12,681 nucleotides of DNA, from positions 1-12,681 of the forward strand of contig DJRM01000081.1 of assembly GCA_002440085.1 (NCBI GenBank), read 5' to 3'. This document shows, one piece after another, positions 1 through 7,767 of the stretch. The position numbers and the translations under genes are program-made. Below the pieces are notes generated by a model, which did no database searches, had not been told where the DNA came from, and saw nothing but the letters and a program-made list of their open reading frames with translations. The DNA is from Bacteroidales bacterium UBA6360 (GTDB lineage: Bacteria > Bacteroidota > Bacteroidia > Bacteroidales > UBA932). Within the stretch, counting starts at the first letter, position 1. Each line of letters begins with the position of its first letter.

Positions 1-114
1 CAGGTTGCTGCGGTATTCATCTTCACCATCCGCCTTGCATCCCATCTTTTTCTTCATCCCGCTTGTCTCGCATATTGTATAAGATAGGCTGAACTGACTT
101 TTAAAATATTGGCT

Positions 115-148
115 GCCGCCGTCACAAGATTTGGTGACGGCGGCTTTT
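115..148 (+). terminator. Rho-independent terminator of an upstream + strand unit
   Basis: Positions 115-125 and 134-144 form a perfect 11-bp GC-rich stem with an 8-nt loop, followed directly by TTTT (145-148). This is a standard intrinsic terminator for transcription entering from the left. The 110 bases before it hold no gene I can identify. All three + frames are open from the edge and stop at 80-82, 85-87 and 92-94, so one of them is probably the tail of the terminated gene, but no recognisable protein ending decides which. Confidence 0.8.
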
Positions 149-169
149 CAATATACCTAAATGTTGTAA

Positions 170-200
170 TTGCGGCCTGCCGGACATAGACCTACCTTTG
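170..200 (+). promoter_or_regulatory. Bacteroidota-type promoter of the TonB receptor operon
   Basis: TACCTTTG at 193-200 matches the Bacteroidota -7 box TAnnTTTG exactly. A TTG at 170-172 lies 20 bp upstream, where the -33 box is expected. Transcription should begin near 207, leaving a leader of only about 11-17 nt before the receptor start. The preceding terminator isolates this promoter from upstream transcription. Confidence 0.7.
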
Positions 201-223
201 CAGAATAAATCAGAGTAGTGTCT

Positions 224-2818
224 ATGTCATTTTCCGGCGTCAAATATGGGGCGGTGTCAGTCTTGTTCGTGCTTGTCCTTTTCGCTTTGCCGCTTTCGGC
301 TCAGGAAACAAAGGATGCCTGGCCGGCGGCCAAGCCAGACACGGCCGATGTCGCCGCGATGCACTTCAACCTGCACGAGGCCGTTGTCACCGCCACCGAG
401 TCCCACAGCGTCGTGAACTCGTCGAAGATAGGGGAGGAGGCCATAGAGCACATCCAGCCATCCAGCTTCGCCGACCTGCTTGAGCTGCTTCCCGGAGGAC
501 GCGCCGAAGACCCGATTCTCGGAGCTCCGCAGACAATAAACCTGCGTGCCGCCGCATCGCTTTCCGACGACAACTACTCGACCTCATCGCTCGGCACGAA
601 GTTCCTCATCGACGGCATCCCGCTGAACAACGACGCCAATCTTCAGACGACTCCGGTCTGGAGCAGCTACGGCAGTTCCTTCGTCAATGCCGGAGCGGAC
701 ATGAGGACCATCCCGACCGACGACATCGAGTCAGTCGAGATTGTCCGCGGCATCCCCTCCGTCGAGTACGGAGACCTCACCAGCGGAATGGTCAAAATCA
801 AGCGCCGTCATGGCGGGCGCGACCTCAGGGCACGCTTCAAGGCCGACATGAAGAGCATGCTGTTCTATACCGGCAAGGGCTTCGAGTGGGGAAAGCGCGA
901 CAAACTCACTATGAACCTCGATTTCAATGTCCTCGACTCGAAGAACGAGCCGCGCAACCCGCGCCAGAACTACCGCCGCTTCACCTTCAGCTACCGCGTC
1001 GGCAAGAACCTCTCACTTGACCGTTTCCAAATCACGATGAACGGCAACCTTGACTACACCGGCTCCTTCGACACGCGCAAGGCGGACAAGGACCTCGACT
1101 TCGGCGACTGCGGCCCGATAGAGACATACGACTCGAAATACAACCGTTTCGTGGCCGGCGGGGAATTCAATCTCCGGAACAAGGATAACGGATTCTTCCG
1201 CAAATTCTCGCTCACGGTCTCCGCAACGGGGGAATATGACCTCATCGACCGTTGGAAATATGTTGTTCTCGCCTCCCCGGTGCCCCTTTCAACCTCGCTG
1301 GACGAGGGCGAGCACGACGCCGTGACCGTGCCTTACAAATACGAGGCGACCCTGAAGGTCGACGGGCGGCCGTTCTACGCCTATATCAAGGCCTCGACCC
1401 TCTGCTATGCCGGCACCGCACACACCGAGCATGACTTCCGCTTCGGACTGGAATGGAACCTTGACAAGAACTTCGGCAAGGGCGTGATTTTCGACCCTCT
1501 CAAGCCATTTTCTCCGGACATGAACGTGCGTCCGCGAAATTTCAGCCTCATTCCTGCCAACCATCAGCTCTCAGCCTACGCGGAGGATAACTTCACATGG
1601 ACAGCCGGACGCTTCCGCATCGAGGCGATGGCCGGACTGCGTGCAGGGATGATGCTCGGGCTCGGAGGCCGCTACGAAATCAACGGCCGGCTTCATCTCG
1701 ACCCGAGGCTGAACCTCCGCCTGAATTTCCCGGAGTTCACGCTCGGCGGCGAGCCTTTCAAGTGGGCGGTTTCCGCCGGAGTCGGACAGCACACCAAGCT
1801 CCCGACCATGGCTCAGCTCTTCCCGAATCCGATTTACAACGACATAACACAGTTCAACTATTGGCCGACAGATGAGAGCAAGCGTCGTATAAACCTGTTC
1901 GTCAAGAAGATAGACCCCACGAACTACGGCCTTTCTGCGGCACGCAATTTCAAGTGGGAGGTCCGCACGGACGCGCAGTGGAACGGCTGGTCGTTCTCCC
2001 TGACATATTTTCAGGAAGACATGACCTCCGGATTCCGCAACAACAGCTCCGACTACACCCGCGTGATTTATAAGGACTACGACGAGAGCGCGGTCGATAA
2101 GGACGCGCTGGCCGGACCTCCGAGCCTCGAAAACCTGCCGTATCAGCTTGACACTCTGCTCGTTTCATACACGTTCGTCACAAACGGCAGCCGCACGAAA
2201 AAGGAGGGAGTCGAATTTACCCTCGCGACGAAGCGGCTCGATGTTCTCAGGACTAAGCTCACTGTGAACGGCGCATGGTTCCGCACGAGGTACATGAACT
2301 CGCTTCCGCAATATTACCGTCCTTCGGTGGTCGTCTCCGGCAAGACATATCCATATGTCGGAATTTACGAGGACAGCGACAACTATCTGAGGGACAGCTT
2401 CAACACGAATTTTACCTTCGACACCCAGATTCCCCGTTTCGGACTCATATTCTCGACTTCCTTCCAATGTCAGTGGTTCACGGGAAATCAGAATGGGTGG
2501 CGCAACCCGTATCCTCTCGCGTACATCGACAAAAACCTTGAGACACACGAATTTACGGATGAATCGGTGAAGAACGGAGTGCTTTCCCTCATGATAAAGC
2601 CCGAGCGCGACGAGTCCATTTTCCTCTATAACCGAGTGCCCTTCAGCATGAACGTGAATCTGAAGGTGACGAAAAAACTCTGGCGCGACCGCCTTTCGAT
2701 TGCCGTGTTCGTCAACAAGATTCTGGACTATACGCCGTCGTACATAACGAGGATGGGAGTGGAAATACGTCGCGAGGTGATGCCTTACTTCGGAATGGAA
2801 CTGAACTTCAGGATATGA
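224..2818 (+). CDS. TonB-dependent outer-membrane receptor (non-SusC type)
   Basis: An outer-membrane, TonB/ExbBD-energised transporter of about 864 residues. Residues 1-26 are a signal peptide ending LPLSA before QE. A TonB-box-like stretch (EAVVTAT, about 52-58) follows, then the plug domain, about 60-193. The plug contains the typical IDGIPLNN (129-136) and an ESVEIVRG...EYGDLTSG segment (169-188). The remainder is a 22-strand-type barrel, rich in alternating aromatic and charged residues and ending in FRI. It lacks the N-terminal carboxypeptidase-regulatory-like domain of SusC proteins, and no SusD-like gene follows. I chose ATG 224; GTG 218 in the same frame adds two residues. It is first in an operon with a small lipoprotein, a DUF6850-type barrel protein and a BACON/DUF4876 lipoprotein, which suggests import or capture of one specific ligand. 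The substrate cannot be told from the sequence. Confidence 0.93.
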   Translation: MSFSGVKYGAVSVLFVLVLFALPLSAQETKDAWPAAKPDTADVAAMHFNLHEAVVTATESHSVVNSSKIGEEAIEHIQPSSFADLLELLPGGRAEDPILGAPQTINLRAAASLSDDNYSTSSLGTKFLIDGIPLNNDANLQTTPVWSSYGSSFVNAGADMRTIPTDDIESVEIVRGIPSVEYGDLTSGMVKIKRRHGGRDLRARFKADMKSMLFYTGKGFEWGKRDKLTMNLDFNVLDSKNEPRNPRQNYRRFTFSYRVGKNLSLDRFQITMNGNLDYTGSFDTRKADKDLDFGDCGPIETYDSKYNRFVAGGEFNLRNKDNGFFRKFSLTVSATGEYDLIDRWKYVVLASPVPLSTSLDEGEHDAVTVPYKYEATLKVDGRPFYAYIKASTLCYAGTAHTEHDFRFGLEWNLDKNFGKGVIFDPLKPFSPDMNVRPRNFSLIPANHQLSAYAEDNFTWTAGRFRIEAMAGLRAGMMLGLGGRYEINGRLHLDPRLNLRLNFPEFTLGGEPFKWAVSAGVGQHTKLPTMAQLFPNPIYNDITQFNYWPTDESKRRINLFVKKIDPTNYGLSAARNFKWEVRTDAQWNGWSFSLTYFQEDMTSGFRNNSSDYTRVIYKDYDESAVDKDALAGPPSLENLPYQLDTLLVSYTFVTNGSRTKKEGVEFTLATKRLDVLRTKLTVNGAWFRTRYMNSLPQYYRPSVVVSGKTYPYVGIYEDSDNYLRDSFNTNFTFDTQIPRFGLIFSTSFQCQWFTGNQNGWRNPYPLAYIDKNLETHEFTDESVKNGVLSLMIKPERDESIFLYNRVPFSMNVNLKVTKKLWRDRLSIAVFVNKILDYTPSYITRMGVEIRREVMPYFGMELNFRI

Positions 2819-2833
2819 TGCGGTGAACGAGGG

Positions 2834-2869
2834 TATGAATATGATTATGAGATGATTATGAATATGATT
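2834..2869 (+). repeat. 13-bp direct repeat duplicating a start region
   Basis: TATGAATATGATT occurs at 2834-2846 and again at 2857-2869 (offset 23 bp). The first copy opens a six-codon reading frame (2835-2855, MNMIMR) whose TGA overlaps the ATG at 2852 of the next gene. The second copy supplies ATGs 2858 and 2864 in that gene's own frame. Seen directly; a role in translational coupling is inferred. Confidence 0.6.
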
Positions 2870-3295
2870 GGACGAATGGTGGGAAATATAGGGACAGGAC
2901 ATTGCCTATATATTCTTGCGGTTTCCGTGTGCGCTGTGATGTTTTCGGGATGTACGGAATATGACGATGCGGGGCTCTTCACCTCGCTGACGCTCGAAAC
3001 GGAGCTTCCGGACGGAGCCAAGGCTGTGCTCGTGACGGCTGACAACAGTCTCAAGGGAACGTTCATCCGGAATGTGAACACTCTGCAAAGCTTTGATTAT
3101 CCGGCATTTGTCAACGGGCGCTGCACCTTGAGGATTCCCCGTGGAGTGTATATGCTCTCGTTCGACGGAACTGCAACTCTCGACGATGGCTCGAAGATTA
3201 AGGTCCGCTACGCCGGAAACAACACCTACGAGTCGGCGGTCACTTTGTTGGAGGAGAATGAGAAGATGGTTCTCAAACTGACTGTTCTGAAATGA
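2852..3295 (+). CDS. Small lipoprotein with a single beta-sandwich-like domain
   Basis: A 147-residue lipoprotein. A hydrophobic segment (about residues 19-32) ends in the lipobox FSGC, so the mature protein starts at Cys34 followed by TEYDD. The remaining roughly 110 residues alternate in a beta-strand pattern and contain a GRCTLRIPRGVYMLSF segment. This is reminiscent of carboxypeptidase-regulatory or transthyretin-like folds, where a G-x-Y turn closes the domain. Full-length DUF4876 lipoproteins of Bacteroides, as I remember them, carry such a domain at the N-terminus. Here it stands alone, while the DUF4876 protein two genes down has BACON domains instead (inference). The start is uncertain: ATG 2852, 2858, 2864 or 2876 would all give a working signal peptide. 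The gene lies 33 bp after the receptor and overlaps the next gene by ATGA (3292-3295), so it is in the same operon. Confidence 0.8.
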   Translation: MIMNMIGRMVGNIGTGHCLYILAVSVCAVMFSGCTEYDDAGLFTSLTLETELPDGAKAVLVTADNSLKGTFIRNVNTLQSFDYPAFVNGRCTLRIPRGVYMLSFDGTATLDDGSKIKVRYAGNNTYESAVTLLEENEKMVLKLTVLK

Positions 3296-4899
3296 GATTT
3301 TTGAGTGTCATATCAATGGTTGTGGCGGCAGTTGCGACACTGTCCCTGCCGGTCTGTGCTTCTTCTGTCCATGGCTACTCGCCGACAGCCAGTTCTCAGG
3401 CAGCCCGTCAGCTGTCTCGTGCCGCGTCCGACTCGCTCTCTGTGACTCTGCGCTCGTTTGAGACGGATGCCCCTGTTGAGACCGTGGGGCGTGAAATTTC
3501 GGAGCACAACACCGCCTCACGGCTTTTCGCCCGCCGCCATTCCATGACGGAGGTCGAGGCGCGGTTCAACTGGCGGCAGGAAAGCTCGGCGGTCCTTGAG
3601 CCTCTCGGCGACGCCGCCATGACGGGGGAGTTCAACGTCCGCTCTCATGTCGTCCTGAACGACCGCTCCGTGGCTGTAGCCGGAGCCGACTATTACAACG
3701 GGGTGAAGCGCAATGTCCGCTGGAACTCCGTCTCCGACTACGAGCTGCTCGCGCCCTATGTGATGGCCGATTCTCTCGGAGGCGACCTGCGCACTTCGCA
3801 GTACTCGTTCTACGGCGGCTATGCGATGCGCCACCGTCGCTTCAACTGGGGAGTCGGCGCCGGCTACCGTGCCCTTCACGAGTATCGGCAGGTCGATCCG
3901 CGTCCTCGCAGCGTCGTCTCTGACTTTCATCTTGACCTCTCTGCCGGCTGCCTCTTTGATAGCTACCGCCTTAATGCCGACGCCTCCCTGCGCCTCTACC
4001 GTCAGTTTCAGGAGGTCAGCTTCATGAACGAGCGCGGAGCCAACACCTCCGAACTGCATTTCACGGGGCTGGGAACCCATTTCGAGCGCTTCGCCGGATC
4101 GGGCGACTACTGCGCGACGCGCTACCGGGGAACCGGATGCGACGTCGCCCTCTCGCTGATGCCGCTGCATTTCGGCAGATTCTATGCGCTTGCGGGATAT
4201 GCCCTGTTTGACGTGAACCGCACACTTGCCAACCAGAATAAGGTGCCGATTACGAGGATGCTGCGGCATCGGGGATATGCCTTCCTTGCGTATAGGGGCG
4301 GTTCTGACTCCTTCGAATGGGGCGTTTTCGCCGACGGCGGAGCGGAGCTGTCCGACGGACGGGAGAACGTGATAGACAACGGGTTGGGAAACATTTATAA
4401 TGTTCTCTACGCGATGCCGATGTACCGCTCGCTCAAAGCCGACGCCGATGCCGGAGCTGTGCTGACATGGCGGCGTTCCGGAGGTCGGGACTGGTCTCTG
4501 CGAACCCGCGCCGAATGGCTGCACTGGAACTCCTCCTACCGCTACCCTTCAGGCTCCCTCGGCTTTGATCGGCTCGGAGGCACATTGGGGGCTGTGGGGC
4601 GGTGGTTCATCAATGGAAAATGGGTAGTTGCAGTGGAGTTCGGAACCGGAGGCTACGGCAGCGCCCGAGGCGGTCTGGCTCTTCCGGAGGGACGCTGCGA
4701 GGCAAAGGTTGCGGCGCATTACGAGAGTATGTACGAGCATCTGAACGACGCCCTTGTCCTCGCCGAAGCCGGCTTTCGCGTGCAGCGTTCCATAGGTTCT
4801 CGAACTGCGGCATATCTCCGCACAACCTGCCGGCACTCGTTTTTCCTTTCGGGCGAAAACCGGGGCACCGGACTTGTTGCGATTGGATTATGTTTCTGA
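3292..4899 (+). CDS. Outer-membrane beta-barrel protein, DUF6850 type
   Basis: A 535-residue exported protein. Residues 1-23 are a signal peptide (cleavage likely after VCA). A short region follows, then a long run of amphipathic beta-strands rich in Tyr, Arg and Phe, ending in the aromatic residue Phe535 typical of outer-membrane barrels. Segments such as the DY.LL.PYVMADSLGGDL stretch (about residues 149-166) and EYRQVDPRPRS (about 197-207) match my memory of the DUF6850 family, whose genes sit with TonB receptors and DUF4876 lipoproteins in Bacteroides. The function of the family is not known to me. No plug domain or TonB box is visible, so it is not a second receptor. Translation is probably coupled to the small lipoprotein through the ATGA overlap. 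A LPVC segment at residues 19-22 is a poor lipobox (Val before Cys), so I do not call it a lipoprotein. Confidence 0.85.
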   Translation: MRFLSVISMVVAAVATLSLPVCASSVHGYSPTASSQAARQLSRAASDSLSVTLRSFETDAPVETVGREISEHNTASRLFARRHSMTEVEARFNWRQESSAVLEPLGDAAMTGEFNVRSHVVLNDRSVAVAGADYYNGVKRNVRWNSVSDYELLAPYVMADSLGGDLRTSQYSFYGGYAMRHRRFNWGVGAGYRALHEYRQVDPRPRSVVSDFHLDLSAGCLFDSYRLNADASLRLYRQFQEVSFMNERGANTSELHFTGLGTHFERFAGSGDYCATRYRGTGCDVALSLMPLHFGRFYALAGYALFDVNRTLANQNKVPITRMLRHRGYAFLAYRGGSDSFEWGVFADGGAELSDGRENVIDNGLGNIYNVLYAMPMYRSLKADADAGAVLTWRRSGGRDWSLRTRAEWLHWNSSYRYPSGSLGFDRLGGTLGAVGRWFINGKWVVAVEFGTGGYGSARGGLALPEGRCEAKVAAHYESMYEHLNDALVLAEAGFRVQRSIGSRTAAYLRTTCRHSFFLSGENRGTGLVAIGLCF

Positions 4900-4929
4900 T
4901 TATCAGTTATAAGGACATGATTGTTTGAA

Positions 4930-4960
4930 TTTGTAGTTATTATATAAAGCTTTAATTTTT
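4930..4960 (+). promoter_or_regulatory. Possible internal promoter before the BACON/DUF4876 gene
   Basis: TTTG at 4930-4933 is followed after 19 bp by TAATTTTT at 4953-4960, which matches the TAnnTTTG -7 box in seven of its eight positions. The surrounding 70-bp gap is strongly AT-rich compared with the genes on both sides. Transcription from here would start only a few bases before the ATG at 4970, which makes the call tentative. Confidence 0.35.
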
Positions 4961-4969
4961 AGTATTTTT

Positions 4970-6466
4970 ATGAAAAAGATTTTATTTGCTCTTGCAGCCG
5001 CGCTTGTCGTTCTTGCCGGCTGCGAAAAGGAAGAGGAAAAGTTTGTTCCTCAGCTCAGCGTTGACAAACATGAACTCCCGACCGGCTTCGAGGCGGCAGA
5101 GCTGTCGTTCGCAATCACCGCGAACTGCGCGTGGACCATCACCACCGATGCCGGCGAAGGCGAGACTTGGTTTGAAGTGACCCCTGCTGAAGGCGACGGA
5201 AACGCTGAGGTGACGGTCAAGGTGAACGCCAACGAAAACGAGAAGGGCAGGACAGCCGTGATTACAGTCAGCTACGGCCCGGAGGAACTTGCGCAGCACG
5301 AGGATGTTGCCCTTGTTCAGGAGGCTGAGCCTGTGCGCCCGGAGGACAGAACCGAGGAGGACGTGGCGGTGCGTGCCCGTGGCGGAGAGAAGACGCTCGC
5401 GGTGAGCGCAAAGCACTACACTCTCTCGATTTCCGAGGGTTGTGACTGGATTTCCGAGGTTTCGCGCGATGTCGATTCAAAGTCACTTACGCTCAGCTTC
5501 TCTGCAAATCCCGGTGACGACTACCGCGATGCGACCGTGCTTGTGCAGAACGGCGACGGAGAGACGGTCAAGACCTTCAATGTAAAGCAGAGCTGGCGCA
5601 ATATCGAGTCTGGCGAGCTGCTGATTGAGGAGATATATTTCTCATCCACTCTGATTCCCGAAACTGGCAAGACAGACAAGGTTAAGGGAGACCAGTATTT
5701 CCGTTTGACCAACAACTGCGACGAGACTCTCTATCTGGACGGTCTTATGATTATGGAAGCCAAGTATCCGACTCTTGTGAATTACGAATTCGCCGACCCG
5801 ATTAAGGATAAGTTCTGTGGGGTAGGTACAGTCTATTGCATACCAGGCTCCGGCGACGATGTCCCTTTGGCTTCAGGCAAGTCCCTTATCATCGCGAATA
5901 ACGCTCAGAATCATAAGGAGACGAATCCAGACTCATTTGATCTCTCCAATGCGGATTTCGAGTGGTTTGACACTTCCACACTCGCCTCGCTTCCGGACAT
6001 TGACAATCCGGATGTGCCGAATCTCGACATCTGGTTCACCTATACTAACACAATCTGGATTCTCCATATTCAGGGCGCACAAGGATGCGCCATCGCCCTT
6101 CCGCCGGCATCTGTTGATAAGGAAAAGTTCCTTGCGGACTATATCTGGGACGGCGAATATGTTAATCATACACAGGCCGGTGATTTCCCAATGTCGATTT
6201 CAAAGGCATACAAGGTTCCTAACGATTGGGTGATTGATGCCGTGAACCTTTCGGTTCTTGAAGGCGGCTTCGACCTGTCATTTGACTCTTCTCTTGATGC
6301 GGGCTTCACCTATTGTTCCGAAAAGAAGAATGACAGCACTAAGTACAATAAGTCAGTGCGCAGAATCCGTTTGGACGACGGCCGGCTTGCAGACACGAAC
6401 AATTCGACCAACGACTTCACTCCAAGGGCTGTTCCGACTTTGAAGGAAAATCCGAACTGGAAATAG
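4970..6466 (+). CDS. Surface lipoprotein with two BACON domains and a DUF4876 C-terminal part
   Basis: A 498-residue lipoprotein. The signal peptide ends in the lipobox LAGC (Cys18). The following EKEEE matches the K/acidic type of Bacteroidota lipoprotein export signal, so surface exposure is likely. Residues about 26-118 and 122-208 are two BACON-like Ig-fold domains, with ANCAWTI and EGCDWIS as their paired Cys-x-Trp landmarks and VALVQEAEP and FNVKQSW as their ends. From about 213 the protein matches DUF4876 as I know it: LLIEEIYFSS, then GDQYFRLTNN...LYLDGL (240-258), and the closing VRRIRLDDGRLADTNNS with NDFTPRAVP. This part resembles a lamin-tail-like fold. BACON domains commonly bind glycans or mucin or act as spacers. 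In context the protein is the likely ligand-binding partner of the TonB receptor. The ligand is unknown. Confidence 0.85.
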   Translation: MKKILFALAAALVVLAGCEKEEEKFVPQLSVDKHELPTGFEAAELSFAITANCAWTITTDAGEGETWFEVTPAEGDGNAEVTVKVNANENEKGRTAVITVSYGPEELAQHEDVALVQEAEPVRPEDRTEEDVAVRARGGEKTLAVSAKHYTLSISEGCDWISEVSRDVDSKSLTLSFSANPGDDYRDATVLVQNGDGETVKTFNVKQSWRNIESGELLIEEIYFSSTLIPETGKTDKVKGDQYFRLTNNCDETLYLDGLMIMEAKYPTLVNYEFADPIKDKFCGVGTVYCIPGSGDDVPLASGKSLIIANNAQNHKETNPDSFDLSNADFEWFDTSTLASLPDIDNPDVPNLDIWFTYTNTIWILHIQGAQGCAIALPPASVDKEKFLADYIWDGEYVNHTQAGDFPMSISKAYKVPNDWVIDAVNLSVLEGGFDLSFDSSLDAGFTYCSEKKNDSTKYNKSVRRIRLDDGRLADTNNSTNDFTPRAVPTLKENPNWK

Positions 6467-6495
6467 TCTGATTTTATCGAAATATTCGTAATTTT

Positions 6496-6540
6496 GCGCC
6501 GTCCGCCTTTCGTCTTGGAACAGCGGGCGGCGCATTCCTT
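6496..6540 (+). terminator. Terminator hairpin closing the receptor operon
   Basis: Positions 6496-6506 and 6523-6533 form an 11-bp stem (one G-T wobble) around a 16-nt loop, 29 bp after the stop codon, followed by the moderately T-rich ATTCCTTTC. The GC-rich stem is strong and the T tract is weak, so termination may be partial. TAATTTTG at 6489-6496, overlapping its first base, matches the -7 consensus but lacks a convincing -33 box. Confidence 0.65.
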
Positions 6541-6650
6541 TCGGGAAATGTGAAAGTGGCAAGGCTTGTTTCTTTCATATTTTCAATGCGGAAATGTGAA
6601 GCCCATGAGGCGGGATTGGAGACTGATATTCAAGAAAACAGGTACAGGTT

Positions 6651-7670
6651 ATGTCATCGGGTACAAAGGACGTCGCGCTTGTGCTCTCCAGCGGAGGGCC
6701 GCGCGGATTCGCCTACATAGGCGCAATCGAGGAACTTGAAAGCAGGGGCTACAACATCACCTCTGTGGCGGGCTGCTCCATCGGCTCGCTCGTGGGCGGA
6801 ATCTATGCCGCCGGCGGTCTTGAGGATTTCAAGAAATGGCTGTTTCAGCTCAACAACTACAAGCTGCTCTCGCTACTGGACGTGTCGCTGAGCAAGAGCT
6901 ACCTTGTCAAGGGCGAGAAGGTCATCGAGGCCATCAAGAAGGTCGTTCCGAACGTGAACATCGAGGACCTTCGCATTCCGTACCGTGCCGTGGCTACCGA
7001 CCTCTACACCGGAGAGGAAGTCGTCTTCAGGGAAGGCCGGCTGTTCGACGCGATCCGCGCCTCGATTTCCATCCCTTCGCTTTTCCGACCGGTCAAGTAC
7101 GGCTACCACACGCTCATCGACGGCGGTGCGGTGAATACGGCTCCTTTCAGTATCGTTCCCCGCAACGGACACGACATCCTCGTCTCGTTTGACGTGAACC
7201 AGCTTGATTCCCAGAAGATTGCCGGGTATGTCAAGGAACTAGAAGATGCCCGTGACGCCGATCCTGAACTGCATGAGGAGATTGCCGCCATCCTCGCTCC
7301 AATTTCATCGAAGAGGGGGCTTTCGCTTCTCGACATGGTCAAGACAGTCGGTGGAGAGGCGCAGCGCGTGTTCAAGGAAGGACGTTCGGCGGATGAAAAA
7401 GTCCGCCAGCTCAAGGGAAAGGCTGTCGCCGAAAAAATGCCGTTCATCGTCGAGGACGACAATTACTACTCCATCCTTTCCCGCACCTTTTCCCTAATGC
7501 TCCGCACGATAGCCAGTCTTCAGCTCCAGATGTACAAGCCGGACATTCTCGTCAAGATGAGCTTCGATTCCTACAGCACCATCACCGACTACGCCAAAGG
7601 CGAGGAAATCGCCGAAAAGGGGCGTGCTCTGATGGCCGAAGCCCTTGACCATTACGAAAAACAAAGATAG
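6651..7670 (+). CDS. Patatin-like phospholipase family protein
   Basis: A 339-residue serine lipid acyl hydrolase with the Ser-Asp dyad of the patatin family. The oxyanion-hole motif GGPRG is at residues 15-19, the nucleophile elbow G-C-S-I-G is at 41-45 (Ser43), and the catalytic DGG is at 157-159 (Asp157) within LIDGGAVNTAPF. The catalytic domain fills about 1-190. The C-terminal 150 residues are mostly helical and I recognise no second domain. There is no signal peptide, POTRA or barrel domain, so it is a cytoplasmic or membrane-associated enzyme of the bacterial RssA-like kind, not a secreted type V patatin. ATG 6651 places the first strand (VALVLSSGG) close to the N-terminus as usual. 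It is monocistronic, with a terminator-type hairpin on each side. The natural lipid substrate cannot be inferred. Confidence 0.93.
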   Translation: MSSGTKDVALVLSSGGPRGFAYIGAIEELESRGYNITSVAGCSIGSLVGGIYAAGGLEDFKKWLFQLNNYKLLSLLDVSLSKSYLVKGEKVIEAIKKVVPNVNIEDLRIPYRAVATDLYTGEEVVFREGRLFDAIRASISIPSLFRPVKYGYHTLIDGGAVNTAPFSIVPRNGHDILVSFDVNQLDSQKIAGYVKELEDARDADPELHEEIAAILAPISSKRGLSLLDMVKTVGGEAQRVFKEGRSADEKVRQLKGKAVAEKMPFIVEDDNYYSILSRTFSLMLRTIASLQLQMYKPDILVKMSFDSYSTITDYAKGEEIAEKGRALMAEALDHYEKQR

Positions 7671-7696
7671 TCATAGGCTCGTCGCCTATGACTATC
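7666..7696 (+). repeat. Perfect 13-bp inverted repeat over the patatin stop codon
   Basis: GATAGTCATAGGC (7666-7678) and GCCTATGACTATC (7684-7696) pair perfectly around the 5-nt loop TCGTC. The TAG stop (7668-7670) lies inside the left arm. No T tract follows, so it is not a classical terminator; it could protect the mRNA 3' end or be the scar of an inserted element. Confidence 0.6.
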
Positions 7697-7716
7697 CTAC
7701 GGACGGGAAGAAGTAT

Positions 7717-7733
7717 ATTGGACCGCGTCCAAT
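7717..7733. repeat. Short 7-bp inverted repeat between two larger hairpins
   Basis: ATTGGAC (7717-7723) and GTCCAAT (7727-7733) flank a 3-base CGC. It lies just before the bidirectional terminator. No function is visible, and it could be a chance palindrome or a protein-binding site. Confidence 0.35.
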
Positions 7734-7734
7734 C

Positions 7735-7767
7735 AAAACATTACCGCTTTTTCCGGTAATGTTTTTT
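7735..7767. terminator. Bidirectional intrinsic terminator
   Basis: AAAACATTACCG (7735-7746) and its exact complement at 7754-7765 form a 12-bp stem with a 7-nt loop. T6 (7762-7767) follows on the + strand. On the - strand the stem ends in TTTT (7738-7735). It can therefore serve the patatin gene from the left and the convergent small gene from the right. The last codons and stop of that small gene are part of the stem-loop. Confidence 0.85.

Noticed and set aside
1..57. Possible start of a divergent - strand gene (ATG at 57, open to the left edge)
   Set aside because: Only 19 codons are visible, there is no promoter box of good quality, and the + strand terminator at 115-148 argues for + transcription arriving from the left.
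2165..2902. 245-codon - strand frame across the end of the TonB receptor
   Set aside because: It is antisense to the barrel-coding region and spans the operon junction; composition is a His- and Val-rich shadow.
3517..4524. Long open frame (335 codons) on the - strand inside the DUF6850-type gene
   Set aside because: It is antisense to a gene with signal peptide, barrel pattern and family landmarks; the frame is open because of GC-rich third positions and encodes no recognisable motif.
4896..4906. 11-bp palindrome CTGATTATCAG over the stop of the DUF6850-type gene
   Set aside because: Too short, with no loop or T tract; not a terminator and within chance expectation for AT-rich sequence.
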